A stretch of DNA of 64,000 bases from Ureibacillus thermophilus (GTDB lineage: Bacteria > Bacillota > Bacilli > Bacillales_A > Planococcaceae): the NCBI RefSeq assembly GCF_042657185.1, contig NZ_JBHSNN010000062.1; one strand, given 5' to 3'. Below, in pieces: positions 9,770-17,402 of the stretch. The position numbers and the translations under genes were made by a program. The notes under the pieces are model-generated. The model was given only the letters and a program-made list of their open reading frames with translations. It did not search any database and was not told where the DNA came from. Numbering within the stretch: the stretch's first letter is position 1; each line of letters starts with the position of its first letter.

Positions 9770-9974
9770 ATGAACTTCAGCTTTTTGCAAAAAAAGGAAT
9801 CTTATCAAAACTTCGCAAATGCCTGTATTGAAGCAGAGAAAGCAATGCTTGTCAGTTCGGCTACGTGTGCGATTTTATCGCAGGGCTCTAGAGCTAGCGG
9901 TGAAATGGGTTTATCAGTTTGACAGTGATTTGAAAATGCCTTATCAAGACAATTTATCCAAACTTCAAAGATGA
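9770..9974 (+). pseudogene. hsdR remnant (restriction subunit N-terminus)
   Basis: An ATG 16 nt after hsdS, behind a GAGGGGG site, reads MNFSFLQKKESYQNFANACI and EAEKAMLVSSATCAIL. After a one-base loss near 9880 the second frame continues RRALELAVKWVYQFDSDLKM PYQDNLS. Together this is the DUF4145-type N-terminal domain found at the start of many HsdR subunits. Homology ends near 9960 and the whole helicase-nuclease body is missing. The position after hsdS fits an M-S-R operon whose R gene was deleted to about 65 codons. Confidence 0.75.
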
Positions 9975-10125
9975 AGTGTTGGAAGTCAATGAAAATCCAT
10001 CGATGTATAACGTGAACGAGTGGATGAAATCGAACGCAGTAGATAAACTTTTGTCGTGTGGATCCTTTTCGAGCTAACGGAAGAAGTTCTTGAAAGTCTT
10101 CACTTGGATATTGTGTTAACCAGCA
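9960..10125 (+). pseudogene. Unidentified gene debris
   Basis: In one frame the strand reads NFKDEVLEVNENPSMYNVNE WMKSNAVDKLL; after a shift near 10050 it continues as FELTEEVLESLHLDIVLTS up to repeat R2. The pieces look like one protein tail with frameshifts, not an HsdR body. I cannot name the family. The following 10126-10238 part of the apparent frame is repeat sequence, not protein-coding. Confidence 0.4.
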
Positions 10126-10127
10126 AG

Positions 10128-10285
10128 GGGGCGTTCCCCATTGCGGCTTTAGCTAGTGCTTCACCACAGTTAAATTGGGACGAGGAGGCGCGTTTTGTGA
10201 CCACCGCAGGGAAAGTGTTTAAGAGAATATTACTATAAGAAGTAAGGCTGTTTCCGAAAGTGTTCGACTTTCTGGACAGCCCCTT
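10128..10285 (+). repeat. Dispersed intergenic repeat R2, copy A
   Basis: About 155 bp closely matching 48012-48165 in the same orientation. Shared blocks include CCCCATTGCGGCTTTAGCTA, GAGGAGGCGCGTTTTGTGAC and CTATAAGAAGTAAGGCTG, and both copies end in the same hairpin (GGCTGTTTCCGAAAGT / ACTTTCTGGACAGCC). Copy A follows decayed restriction genes; copy B follows bdr. Confidence 0.8.
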
Positions 10286-10316
10286 GTAAGTATTTGGATA
10301 ATTTTAATTCAATTTC

Positions 10317-10697
10317 TTAAGTTTCAATAGTCGTTTGTGCTGTTGGAGCGAAGTTTGTTACAACAAGAACGACCGGTGAATTTTGAATAATTTCTGATTC
10401 TTCAGGAACTGCGATTGTAAGCAATCCATTTTCATCTTCACCTGGATTATATGTCAATAAGTCCTGCATTACTTGCACACCATTTACATAAACAGTTAAA
10501 TAACTATTATTAGCCGATAATTCTGGAAGTGTAACTCCTACTGTTCCGGTATCGTCCATGAAATCCTTTGCGTAAATTGTTAACGTATCCTCACCTGTTA
10601 CAGTAGAATTGACTAAATAAAAAAATTTTTTTACATCTGGAACAGTTGCTACAGTTGTCGAAGCATTAATTGCAAGCTTCAATATTTCCAATGCCAT
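10317..10697 (-). CDS. DUF4183 protein A, probable spore-associated
   Basis: 126 residues. The start at 10697 (MALEILKLAINAST) has an AAGGAGG site; an open frame upstream to 10778 lacks support. The sequence is rich in small and beta-branched residues and includes SYLTVYVNGVQVMQDLLTYN, the core of the DUF4183 family, which occurs in Bacillus spore-formers, often among exosporium or coat proteins (family knowledge). It faces another DUF4183 gene across 110 bp. A CATACAATA element 30 nt upstream of the start resembles a mother-cell sigma-E/K minus-10. There is no signal peptide or membrane segment. Function unknown. Confidence 0.7.
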   Translation of the reverse strand: MALEILKLAINASTTVATVPDVKKFFYLVNSTVTGEDTLTIYAKDFMDDTGTVGVTLPELSANNSYLTVYVNGVQVMQDLLTYNPGEDENGLLTIAVPEESEIIQNSPVVLVVTNFAPTAQTTIET

Positions 10698-10726
10698 GGT
10701 TTTGCCTCCTTGAAGAATTTTCGTTT

Positions 10727-10735
10727 TATTGTATG
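10727..10735 (-). promoter_or_regulatory. Putative sigma-E/K minus-10 for DUF4183 A
   Basis: CATACAATA on the minus strand matches both the sigma-E minus-10 (CATACAnT) and the sigma-K minus-10 (CATAnnnTA). It is placed about 20 nt before the ribosome binding site. No convincing minus-35 was found. Confidence 0.45.
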
Positions 10736-10758
10736 GCGAAATTTTTTGTTTACTTGGG

Positions 10759-10767
10759 CATATTATA
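10759..10767 (+). promoter_or_regulatory. Putative sigma-K/E minus-10 for DUF4183 B
   Basis: CATATTATA on the plus strand matches CATAnnnTA, about 25 nt before the GGTGGAG site of the rightward DUF4183 gene. The minus-35 is not clear. It mirrors the element of the divergent partner. Confidence 0.4.
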
Positions 10768-10806
10768 AGAAAAAACAATTAGTAACTAATTGGGTGGAGC
10801 GGAATA

Positions 10807-11136
10807 ATGACAAATAATTTACCTAAGCCATTTTTAACAATCCCTCATTTACCACCAACAGAGTTTTCTTTTCGCCTTCCAAAAAAGATTGAAGTTTTTG
10901 AGTTTTATACGAATTCCAATGGCAAATCAAGAATCTATAGAGATCAAGATGGCATAACGAAAGGAAAAAATCAGAAAATCATGGATCCAAGTACAGTTTC
11001 CTATATGAATTTATTTATTAATGGCGTGCTGCAACCCAAAGAAAATTACGAAGTCCAACGCGGCATGATTAAGTTGAAAACACAAGACCTACCCCCAAAA
11101 GGCGCACCGATTATTCTGCAAATGTTTAAGTTTTGA
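10807..11136 (+). CDS. DUF4183 protein B, probable spore-associated
   Basis: 109 residues. The C-terminal half has the DUF4183 core: TVSYMNLFINGVLQPKENYE, then VQRGMIKLKTQDLPPKGAPI. It shares the Y-N/V-x-F/V-x-NG-V-x-x pattern with the divergent neighbour, so the pair are paralogues. The N-terminus is proline-rich (LPKPFLTIPHLPPTEFSFRLP). There are no membrane segments. A GGGTGGAG site precedes the ATG. Expression late in sporulation is inferred from the promoter-like element. Function unknown. Confidence 0.7.
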   Translation: MTNNLPKPFLTIPHLPPTEFSFRLPKKIEVFEFYTNSNGKSRIYRDQDGITKGKNQKIMDPSTVSYMNLFINGVLQPKENYEVQRGMIKLKTQDLPPKGAPIILQMFKF

Positions 11137-11355
11137 AGCATGGCTATCTTTGTTAGAGGGATGTAGATTAAAAGCTTGTTGAATGGACTGTAAATCGTTT
11201 TTATATGAGTGGAAAGTTTGAATCATATTGACATTTTATGGACCAGTTTTTACCATTAAACATAATTAAAAAACTTTCCATTTTAACACCTGTATTATCA
11301 GCATCTCTTCCAGGAATACCCATATTTATCTGTTTTGCAATTTCTTAGTACTTTC

Positions 11356-12111
11356 CTATACGGCTTCTTCAAACAATGGATCGATTTCTCTTATTTCCTC
11401 AGGAAGAATGTCATCCATGCTACATTCAAAACTTACTTGAACCCACCAATCAGGAGTTGCATGTTCATTGATATAATTAATTTTGACAGTTGTTTGAATG
11501 TTACGGCTCAATATTGCAGCTAAACCTGTAGCATAAAAACGCGGAACATAACCTAATTTGCTTCCTAATCCACCATAAATTGCAATTGCATTTTTATCTA
11601 CGGGATTTTCAGGTTCCAATTTTAAGTACACACGATTAGTCGTGCGCAAAATATCTGCCCAGTTGTGAGGTAAGTCTTTTTGATGTCGCATACCATTTAT
11701 GTAAAATGTTGTCATCAGTTTGTTGTCTTCCACTTTTAATGGTTGCTCAAATGAATAAGTGTCATTGGCAGTTTTTCCTCGTGTCCGTTCCAATAATTCC
11801 ATTTTGGAAGCGTTTCGATCTAATTTTAATTCTTCCAAAATTTGTGTGAAGTCAGGTCGTATTTCAGACGGTAAGCGACGATCGAATGCGGGAAACAATT
11901 CAGTGGAAGTATAAATTTTCTCTAGGTCTGGAAAGGCAGGATGTAACATATACCCATTTTCTAAAGCTTCTTTTACCTTTTGTTTACCTTTGCTTTCCCA
12001 TGTATAGCGAAATTCATACTTATTATCATAAAAGGATAAAGTACCGATATGGTAATTTAATCGTGTTTCCTCATTCTGCCAAACAACCCAGAGAGATTTA
12101 TGTTTTCCCAT
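11356..12111 (-). CDS. HIRAN-domain protein with HipA N-domain-like region
   Basis: 251 residues. Residues about 8-110 resemble the N-subdomain 1 of HipA kinases: IGTLSFYDNKYEFRYTW, then ELFPAFDRRLPSEIRPDF, which occupies the place of the HipA FxxLLPE motif. Residues about 135-235 form a HIRAN domain with LEPENPVDKNAIAIY and GSKLGYVPRFYATGLA. HIRAN domains bind DNA ends or damaged DNA in other proteins. The gene lies 6 nt after the HipA-like kinase and its ribosome binding site (GGGGAGG) is inside the kinase stop region, so translation is coupled. A role as partner or antitoxin of the kinase is inference, by analogy with HipS of HipBST. Confidence 0.75.
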   Translation of the reverse strand: MGKHKSLWVVWQNEETRLNYHIGTLSFYDNKYEFRYTWESKGKQKVKEALENGYMLHPAFPDLEKIYTSTELFPAFDRRLPSEIRPDFTQILEELKLDRNASKMELLERTRGKTANDTYSFEQPLKVEDNKLMTTFYINGMRHQKDLPHNWADILRTTNRVYLKLEPENPVDKNAIAIYGGLGSKLGYVPRFYATGLAAILSRNIQTTVKINYINEHATPDWWVQVSFECSMDDILPEEIREIDPLFEEAV

Positions 12112-12117
12112 TATTCA

Positions 12118-12981
12118 TTAATCCTCCCCATAATACCATTTCAAAATCGTTTCACTTCTATAATATAAATTGGTTATTAACCATTGTTTTTGAATTCTTG
12201 ATAAAAGCTCACATTGTTGGATAATATTTTCATACTCTTTAAAATCAAAATTGGCAATTCGTTTAATGATTACTTCCGATTCTTCAAAAAAGTGCTTTTT
12301 TAAATAAAGTATCATTTCTTTCGATTTTACTTGTTTTTTTTCAAAAAGTCCCGCCTTAACTTTTGAATTCCTCATATATTTTTCTAATTTCGTTTTATTT
12401 TCTATGTATTCTTTTAGCATTACATCGTCAAACCTAAAACCTAGTGAGGCACCGTTATCGTATATTGTAGAAAATTCTATATCATCCATTGATTTAAAAA
12501 GTACCATCCAATTAAACGGATGCCGATCTTGATTGCCAATTAAAATATCAAAAAAATTCATTTCAATAAAATTTGGTTTGATTTGTTCCCAAAACTTTAA
12601 TTTTTTTATAAAATCAAAGCCATATTGTATTAAATCATAACTACTTAATTTAGAATTTAATAATGAATCATATCCCGATAAATTTCTTAATAAAACTCCA
12701 CCTTCTTCATTCATAACACCCTTTGGTATAAAATTTTTTAATAAGCAGCCTCTTTTGCCATTACGTGTAACAATTTCAACATCCATCATAGAAAGATTAA
12801 GAAGTCTTCCTATTTCTGCAGCTATAAATTCCGTGATATCCTCCCATGAGACTCCTATTTTGGTTTCTCTTGGATATTTTATTAGATATCTTTCATTTGT
12901 TTCGGGATGTATTAATTCTTCTTTTGCAAGTGTACTTTTTCCACCATAGCCTATTCGTGTCCAATGGCTGATATCTTTCAA
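12118..12981 (-). CDS. HipA-like serine/threonine kinase
   Basis: 287 residues from a TTG at 12981 with a GGAGGG site 8 nt upstream; a GTG at 13014 gives a longer frame with no ribosome binding site. HipA-family kinase features: Gly-rich loop RIGYGGKSTLAKEEL near the N-terminus, ATP-binding Lys in RYLIKYP, catalytic loop FFDILIGNQDRHPFNW (Asp-Arg-His and Asn) and metal-binding TIYDNGASLG. It lacks the HipA N-terminal subdomain; a region of that type is encoded by the downstream gene. It probably phosphorylates a Ser/Thr in a translation factor, but the target is unknown. No HipB-type repressor lies next to it. Confidence 0.8.
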   Translation of the reverse strand: MKDISHWTRIGYGGKSTLAKEELIHPETNERYLIKYPRETKIGVSWEDITEFIAAEIGRLLNLSMMDVEIVTRNGKRGCLLKNFIPKGVMNEEGGVLLRNLSGYDSLLNSKLSSYDLIQYGFDFIKKLKFWEQIKPNFIEMNFFDILIGNQDRHPFNWMVLFKSMDDIEFSTIYDNGASLGFRFDDVMLKEYIENKTKLEKYMRNSKVKAGLFEKKQVKSKEMILYLKKHFFEESEVIIKRIANFDFKEYENIIQQCELLSRIQKQWLITNLYYRSETILKWYYGED

Positions 12982-13444
12982 ATACAATACCCTCCGATAT
13001 AGAAAATTATGCACTGTATGAAAATTTCCTAATTATTATTAAAAGGATATGGTTTGATAAAATTCATGAAAAGAAAATGATTGGTCTTTTTGAACATATT
13101 ACTTATTTCATATTCAATAATACAATATAGTTTTTGAATTTAATAATTTTTGGTTAAAGTTTTAATTTTTATAAATAATGGGGAATATGTTTAACTTAAT
13201 TAAAATGATAAGGTATCAAAAATTCTCCCATTCCTACATACACACTCGCCTTCTGTTATAATAAATCCCTGTAAACTCCAAAACCGCTCTATTTTCTTCT
13301 TTATTTTTCCATTTCTGTAACTTTGATGAGCCCTTGAAAGCGTTGATTAATGCCGTTTTGGTGTTTTCTGTTACACCAATCCCTTTTCATTTAAAAAACT
13401 AATGGTACAATGAATTCAGTATGAAGGACAAGCGAGGAATTGTT
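12982..13444. other. AT-rich intergenic region, right edge of island
   Basis: About 460 bases with no supported gene. It holds a small hairpin (TTGGTGT / ACACCAA, about 13362-13382) followed by a T-rich stretch, a TATAAT near 13256 and a TACAAT near 13403 that could be the minus-10 for nudF. It marks the return to conserved Bacillales gene order. Confidence 0.5.
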
Positions 13445-13987
13445 ATGAAAAAATTTGAAGAAAAAACCGTTCATTCGACAGAGATTTATAAAGGAAAAGT
13501 TGTGACGTTAACAGTGGATGATGTGATTTTGCCAAATGGGAAACCTTCCAAACGGGAAATTATCCATCATCCGGGGGCTGTTGCGATCATTCCTATCACG
13601 AAAGATGGAAAGATTGTTTTTGTGGAACAATATCGAAAAGCACTGGAACGTTCCATTGTTGAAATTCCAGCTGGGAAGCTCGAGCCGGGAGAGGAGCCGG
13701 CCGTTTGTGCAAGAAGGGAATTGGAAGAGGAAACAGGGTACGGTGCGAAGGAATTAACTTATATTCAGTCCTTTTACACATCTCCTGGATTTGCCAATGA
13801 AATCATTCACCTTTTTGTTGCGGAAGATCTATATGAAATTGAAGAAAAACGGGAATCTGATGAAGATGAGTTTGTTTCCATCATTGAGGCAACCGTTGAA
13901 GAAGCGGAAGAAATGGTGAAAACTCAGCAAATCTATGATGCTAAAACCGCCTTTAGCATACTTTGGGTAAAATTAAACAAAATGTAA
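13445..13987 (+). CDS. nudF: ADP-ribose pyrophosphatase (Nudix)
   Basis: 180 residues. The Nudix box GKLEPGEEPAVCARRELEEE TGYG (residues 77-100) is complete, with the metal-binding REL-EE core. The protein follows B. subtilis NudF throughout (IVEIPAGKLE, FYTSPGFANEIIHLF), so it should hydrolyse ADP-ribose to AMP and ribose 5-phosphate. The start at 13445 has a GAGGA site; an in-frame ATG at 13421 is unsupported. In B. subtilis it sits next to yqkF; here 10 kb of accessory DNA separates them. A 10-bp inverted repeat lies after it (14000-14029). Confidence 0.92.
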   Translation: MKKFEEKTVHSTEIYKGKVVTLTVDDVILPNGKPSKREIIHHPGAVAIIPITKDGKIVFVEQYRKALERSIVEIPAGKLEPGEEPAVCARRELEEETGYGAKELTYIQSFYTSPGFANEIIHLFVAEDLYEIEEKRESDEDEFVSIIEATVEEAEEMVKTQQIYDAKTAFSILWVKLNKM

Positions 13988-13999
13988 AATTATGAAGAG

Positions 14000-14029
14000 C
14001 GAATTTTTGATAGAATTTACAAAAATTCG
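14000..14029. repeat. Inverted repeat after nudF
   Basis: CGAATTTTTG and CAAAAATTCG form a perfect 10-bp inverted repeat with a 10-nt loop, 13 nt past the nudF stop. No T run follows, so it is a weak terminator candidate at best. Confidence 0.5.
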
Positions 14030-14084
14030 TACTAATAATACTAGTGGACGAGCATAAGCTGTTAACAACGAAAGGAGAATGCTT

Positions 14085-14597
14085 ATGTTTCGTTCCGTTT
14101 ATTTCATTCAATATGCTTTTTTACTAGCAATTGGATTTGTCAGTGGCGTGATATGTTTTCAAGCCTTTTCTTTGGACAAGTCTATGAATCTTATTAAATT
14201 ATTAGATCCTAGAGTCTTAGAATTATCCGATGTAACCCTTTGGCAAATCTTTCTTCCTATTATTGTATGGGGATTATTTGTATTATTTTTTACAACCCAT
14301 CCATATCTCCATTTTTTTGCTAAACTAGTAGTAGCTGTGAAAGCGACATTTTTTGGATTTGGTTCAGTTTTTTTGCTGACGCAACAGGAATCAATTCTAG
14401 TATATAGTGTTTGGTGGTTTCCATTTCAGTTGATTTATTGTATCTTACTATTAGCGTTATGTTCCGTCTTTGGAACCCGAAAAGCTGGACCAAATCGAAA
14501 GTTTGTATTTAATAAGAAATTATTTTTTACATTGGCCGTCGCATTTACCATTATGGGATTAGGGGAAATAATGGTGATTTCATATATTATTAACTAA
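14085..14597 (+). CDS. SpoIIM-like sporulation membrane protein (divergent)
   Basis: 170 residues with about five membrane segments (7-27, 53-73, 79-100, 107-125, 145-165). Between nudF and fur B. subtilis encodes SpoIIM, a component of the DMP peptidoglycan-degrading complex needed for engulfment. Position and topology suggest this is the divergent counterpart, although it is about 40 residues shorter and similarity is low by eye. The start at 14085 is 7 nt after AAAGGAG; the ATG at 14079 is too close to that site. Any other small polytopic protein is possible. Confidence 0.5.
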   Translation: MFRSVYFIQYAFLLAIGFVSGVICFQAFSLDKSMNLIKLLDPRVLELSDVTLWQIFLPIIVWGLFVLFFTTHPYLHFFAKLVVAVKATFFGFGSVFLLTQQESILVYSVWWFPFQLIYCILLLALCSVFGTRKAGPNRKFVFNKKLFFTLAVAFTIMGLGEIMVISYIIN

Positions 14598-14605
14598 CAC
14601 TATTC

Positions 14606-14635
14606 TTGTAATTGCTTTTATTCTTTTGTTATAAT
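14606..14635 (+). promoter_or_regulatory. Sigma-A promoter of fur
   Basis: TTGTAA (14606-14611) and TATAAT (14630-14635) are 18 nt apart, 25 nt upstream of the fur start codon. Confidence 0.6.
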
Positions 14636-14659
14636 GGAATGTGTTTAGGAGGGCGTCAT

Positions 14660-15118
14660 ATGGAAAGCCGTATTGATCGTATAAAAAAGCAGTTACATAG
14701 TGCTGGCTATAAACTGACGCCACAACGTGAAGCGACAGTTGCAGTACTATTGGAACACGAAGAAGACCATTTAAGCGCAGAAGATGTTTACTTATTGGTG
14801 AAAGAAAAAGCGCCTGAAATCGGTCTTGCCACAGTGTATCGCACTCTTGAGTTGTTAACGGAATTGAAAATTGTCGATAAAATTAATTTTGGAGATGGCG
14901 TATCTAGATACGACCTTCGACAAGAGGGTGCCAAACACTTTCATCATCATTTAGTTTGTATTGAATGTGGCTCAGTGGATGAAATTCAAGAAGATTTGCT
15001 AGAAGAGGTAGAAATGGTCGTAGAAAAACGATGGAATTTCATTATTAAAGATCATCGACTCACATTCCATGGAATTTGTCATCGATGCCAAGAAAAGGGA
15101 ACAATAGAAAATGAATAA
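14660..15118 (+). CDS. fur: Ferric uptake regulator
   Basis: 152 residues. The N-terminal winged helix (YKLTPQREATVAVL, then LATVYRTLELL as recognition helix) is followed by a metal-binding dimerisation domain with the HFHHHLVCIECGSVDEI motif and a C-terminal CHRC pair that binds structural zinc. It represses iron-uptake genes when loaded with ferrous iron. The ATG at 14660 has a perfect AGGAGG site; upstream codons in the frame lie in the promoter. It sits where Fur is in B. subtilis, before xerD, although the small yqzK gene usually between them is missing. A terminator follows. Confidence 0.95.
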   Translation: MESRIDRIKKQLHSAGYKLTPQREATVAVLLEHEEDHLSAEDVYLLVKEKAPEIGLATVYRTLELLTELKIVDKINFGDGVSRYDLRQEGAKHFHHHLVCIECGSVDEIQEDLLEEVEMVVEKRWNFIIKDHRLTFHGICHRCQEKGTIENE

Positions 15119-15119
15119 T

Positions 15120-15152
15120 CCCTAAATAGGAATCTCCTATTTAGGGGTTTTT
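15120..15152 (+). terminator. Terminator of fur
   Basis: CCCTAAATAGGA pairs with TCCTATTTAGGG over a 3-nt loop, followed by TTTTTT. Confidence 0.92.
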
Positions 15153-15277
15153 TGTTGAAAAATGCAGTAAATTTTTGTATGTATTTGGAATTATTTTGGA
15201 AATTTGCGTAAATACGAGGTTCTATTCATGCTTGTATGAGGTCAAAAAAATCTCTATTATTGAGATAAGGAAGGGAC

Positions 15278-16189
15278 GTGAAAAAAGTGAGAGAAGCGCA
15301 GGAAGCCCTCCTAGATTATCTCCATTTTCTCAGAGTGGAGCGGCAATATTCTGAGAATACATTGTCTTCTTATCGAAGAGATTTACAAGATTATGTGGAA
15401 CATCTACATAAAGAACAACAGGTGGAACATTTAAATGCAGTGGAACGGGCAAACATTTTGCTTTATTTGGAACATTTAAAACAAAATGGTAAATCTTCCC
15501 GCACCATTGCTCGACACATATCATCGATTCGTTCATTTCATCAGTTTTTATTAAGGGAAAAAATTACTGATTATGATCCGACAGTTCATATTGACATGCC
15601 TCAAATTGAGAAAACGCTGCCCAAAGTGTTATCCATTGCAGAAATTGAAGCGTTATTGCAAGCTCCCGATCAATCCAAACCCCAAGGAATCCGGGATGTG
15701 GCAATGATTGAATTGCTATATGGAACCGGTATGCGAATTAGCGAATGTGTTGAGTTGAATTTAGAAGATGTACACTTGTCGATGGGGTTTGTCCGCATTT
15801 TCGGGAAAGGCGGGAAAGAACGCATCGTGCCTCTAGGAAAAAGCGCTCTTATCGCCTGTGAAAGATATTTGGAAAAAGCCCGCCATGAGTTGCAAGGCAA
15901 TTATATGAAAACAGACGCTTTTTTTATTAATCGCCGCGGAAAACGTTTAACTCGGCAAGGATGTTGGAAAATATTGAAGCAGCATGCCCTAGCTGCAAAC
16001 ATCAAAAAAGAAATGACTCCCCATATATTGCGCCACAGTTTTGCCACTCATTTAATTGAAAATGGGGCTGATCTTCGTGCAGTTCAAGAAATGTTGGGAC
16101 ATGCAGACATTTCCACTACCCAAATTTATACGCATATTAGCAAAACAAGACTTTCCGAAGTATATAAACAATTCCATCCACGAGCATAA
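15278..16189 (+). CDS. xerD: Site-specific tyrosine recombinase XerD
   Basis: 303 residues from a GTG with an AAGGAAGGG site. The N-terminal SAM-like core-binding domain (about 10-95) is followed by the catalytic domain with the complete residue set R153, K177, H249, R252, H275 and nucleophile Y284 (TQIYTH). With a XerC partner encoded elsewhere it resolves chromosome dimers at dif. It belongs to the xerD-deoB cluster typical of Bacillales; deoB follows after 23 nt, so they are probably cotranscribed. Confidence 0.94.
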   Translation: MKKVREAQEALLDYLHFLRVERQYSENTLSSYRRDLQDYVEHLHKEQQVEHLNAVERANILLYLEHLKQNGKSSRTIARHISSIRSFHQFLLREKITDYDPTVHIDMPQIEKTLPKVLSIAEIEALLQAPDQSKPQGIRDVAMIELLYGTGMRISECVELNLEDVHLSMGFVRIFGKGGKERIVPLGKSALIACERYLEKARHELQGNYMKTDAFFINRRGKRLTRQGCWKILKQHALAANIKKEMTPHILRHSFATHLIENGADLRAVQEMLGHADISTTQIYTHISKTRLSEVYKQFHPRA

Positions 16190-16212
16190 GAGGGAAGATA
16201 GGAGGAAAACAG

Positions 16213-17391
16213 ATGCAATTATTTAAACGCATTCATTTAATTGTCATGGACTCCGTTGGGATTGGAGAAGCGCCCGATGCAGAAAAATTCGGCGATGTGG
16301 GAGCGGATACTCTTGGCCATATTGCAGAGGCGCTGGACGGGCTTCATGTGCCGAATTTGGAATCGCTAGGGTTAGGGAATATTCGCGAAATGAAAGGCAT
16401 TCAGAAAGTTTCAAAACCAAAAGCTTATTTTGGAAAAATGCAGGAAGCGTCAGCGGGAAAAGATACGATGACCGGACATTGGGAGATTATGGGGCTTCGC
16501 GTCGATAAACCGTTTAAAGTCTATCCGAACGGCTTTCCGGAAGAACTCATTCGCCAACTTGAAAAAGAAACAGGGCGGAAAGTCATCGGCAATAAACCGG
16601 CAAGCGGTACGGCGATTATTGAAGAGTTGGGGAAAGAACATATGGAAACAGGAGCCATTATTGTATATACATCCGCCGATCCAGTTCTTCAAATTGCTGC
16701 CCACGAAGAAGTGATTCCATTAGAAGAGCTCTACAAAATTTGTGAGATTGCAAGAAAGCTTACGCTAGAGCCTGCTTATTTAGTAGGCCGGGTCATCGCT
16801 CGTCCATTTGTCGGAACACCTGGTAATTTTACTCGTACTGCCAACCGCCACGATTATGCTATAAAGCCTTTCGGAAGAACGACGATGAATGAATTAAAAG
16901 ATCATGGCTTCGATGTCATTGCCCTTGGAAAAATTTCAGATATTTATAATGGGGAAGGGGTAACAGAAGCCATTCGTACAAAAAACAATATGGATGGAAT
17001 AGATAAATTAGTAGAAACCATAAAACGAGATTTCCATGGACTGAGCTTTATAAATTTAGTTGATTTCGACGCCTTATATGGACATCGCAGAGACCCAATA
17101 GGATATGGAAAAGCCTTGGAAGATTTTGATGGGCGCCTTCCGGAAGTGTTGGATTTATTGCGGGACGATGATCTGCTTATTATTACGGCCGATCATGGAA
17201 ATGACCCAACTTTTAAAGGAACTGACCATACGCGGGAATATGTGCCGCTCCTCGTTTATTCTAAGAAATTGAAAGAGGCGGGGAACTTAGGATTGCGTGA
17301 AACTTTTAGTGATATTGCCGCAACAATTGCGGAAAACTTCAATATTCCTGCTCCTGCCTATGGAACGAGCTTTTTATCTAGTTTGAAATAG
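16213..17391 (+). CDS. deoB: Phosphopentomutase
   Basis: 392 residues, the normal DeoB length. The metal-binding alkaline-phosphatase-like core shows at IVMDSVGIGEAPDA near the N-terminus, GKDTMTGHWEIMG (about 80-92, phosphoacceptor Thr region) and ITADHGNDPTFKGTDHTREY near the C-terminus. It interconverts ribose or deoxyribose 1- and 5-phosphates, linking nucleoside phosphorolysis to central metabolism. An AGGAGG site precedes the ATG. It is followed at once by pdp, so the pair forms a nucleoside salvage unit. Confidence 0.95.
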   Translation: MQLFKRIHLIVMDSVGIGEAPDAEKFGDVGADTLGHIAEALDGLHVPNLESLGLGNIREMKGIQKVSKPKAYFGKMQEASAGKDTMTGHWEIMGLRVDKPFKVYPNGFPEELIRQLEKETGRKVIGNKPASGTAIIEELGKEHMETGAIIVYTSADPVLQIAAHEEVIPLEELYKICEIARKLTLEPAYLVGRVIARPFVGTPGNFTRTANRHDYAIKPFGRTTMNELKDHGFDVIALGKISDIYNGEGVTEAIRTKNNMDGIDKLVETIKRDFHGLSFINLVDFDALYGHRRDPIGYGKALEDFDGRLPEVLDLLRDDDLLIITADHGNDPTFKGTDHTREYVPLLVYSKKLKEAGNLGLRETFSDIAATIAENFNIPAPAYGTSFLSSLK

Positions 17392-17402
17392 GGGTGAGCC
17401 AA

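Noticed and set aside
10056..10238. 60-codon open frame after the hsdR remnant
   Set aside because: Its second half is repeat R2, which recurs at 48012-48165 without coding, and its first half is frameshifted debris.
11205..11285. Inverted repeat TGGAAAGTTT / AAACTTTCCA between DUF4183 B and the HIRAN gene
   Set aside because: Loop of about 50 nt in AT-rich DNA without T tract; may be chance.
13250..13262. TATAAT in the gap before nudF
   Set aside because: No minus-35 at proper spacing and about 180 nt from the gene; kept only as a remark.
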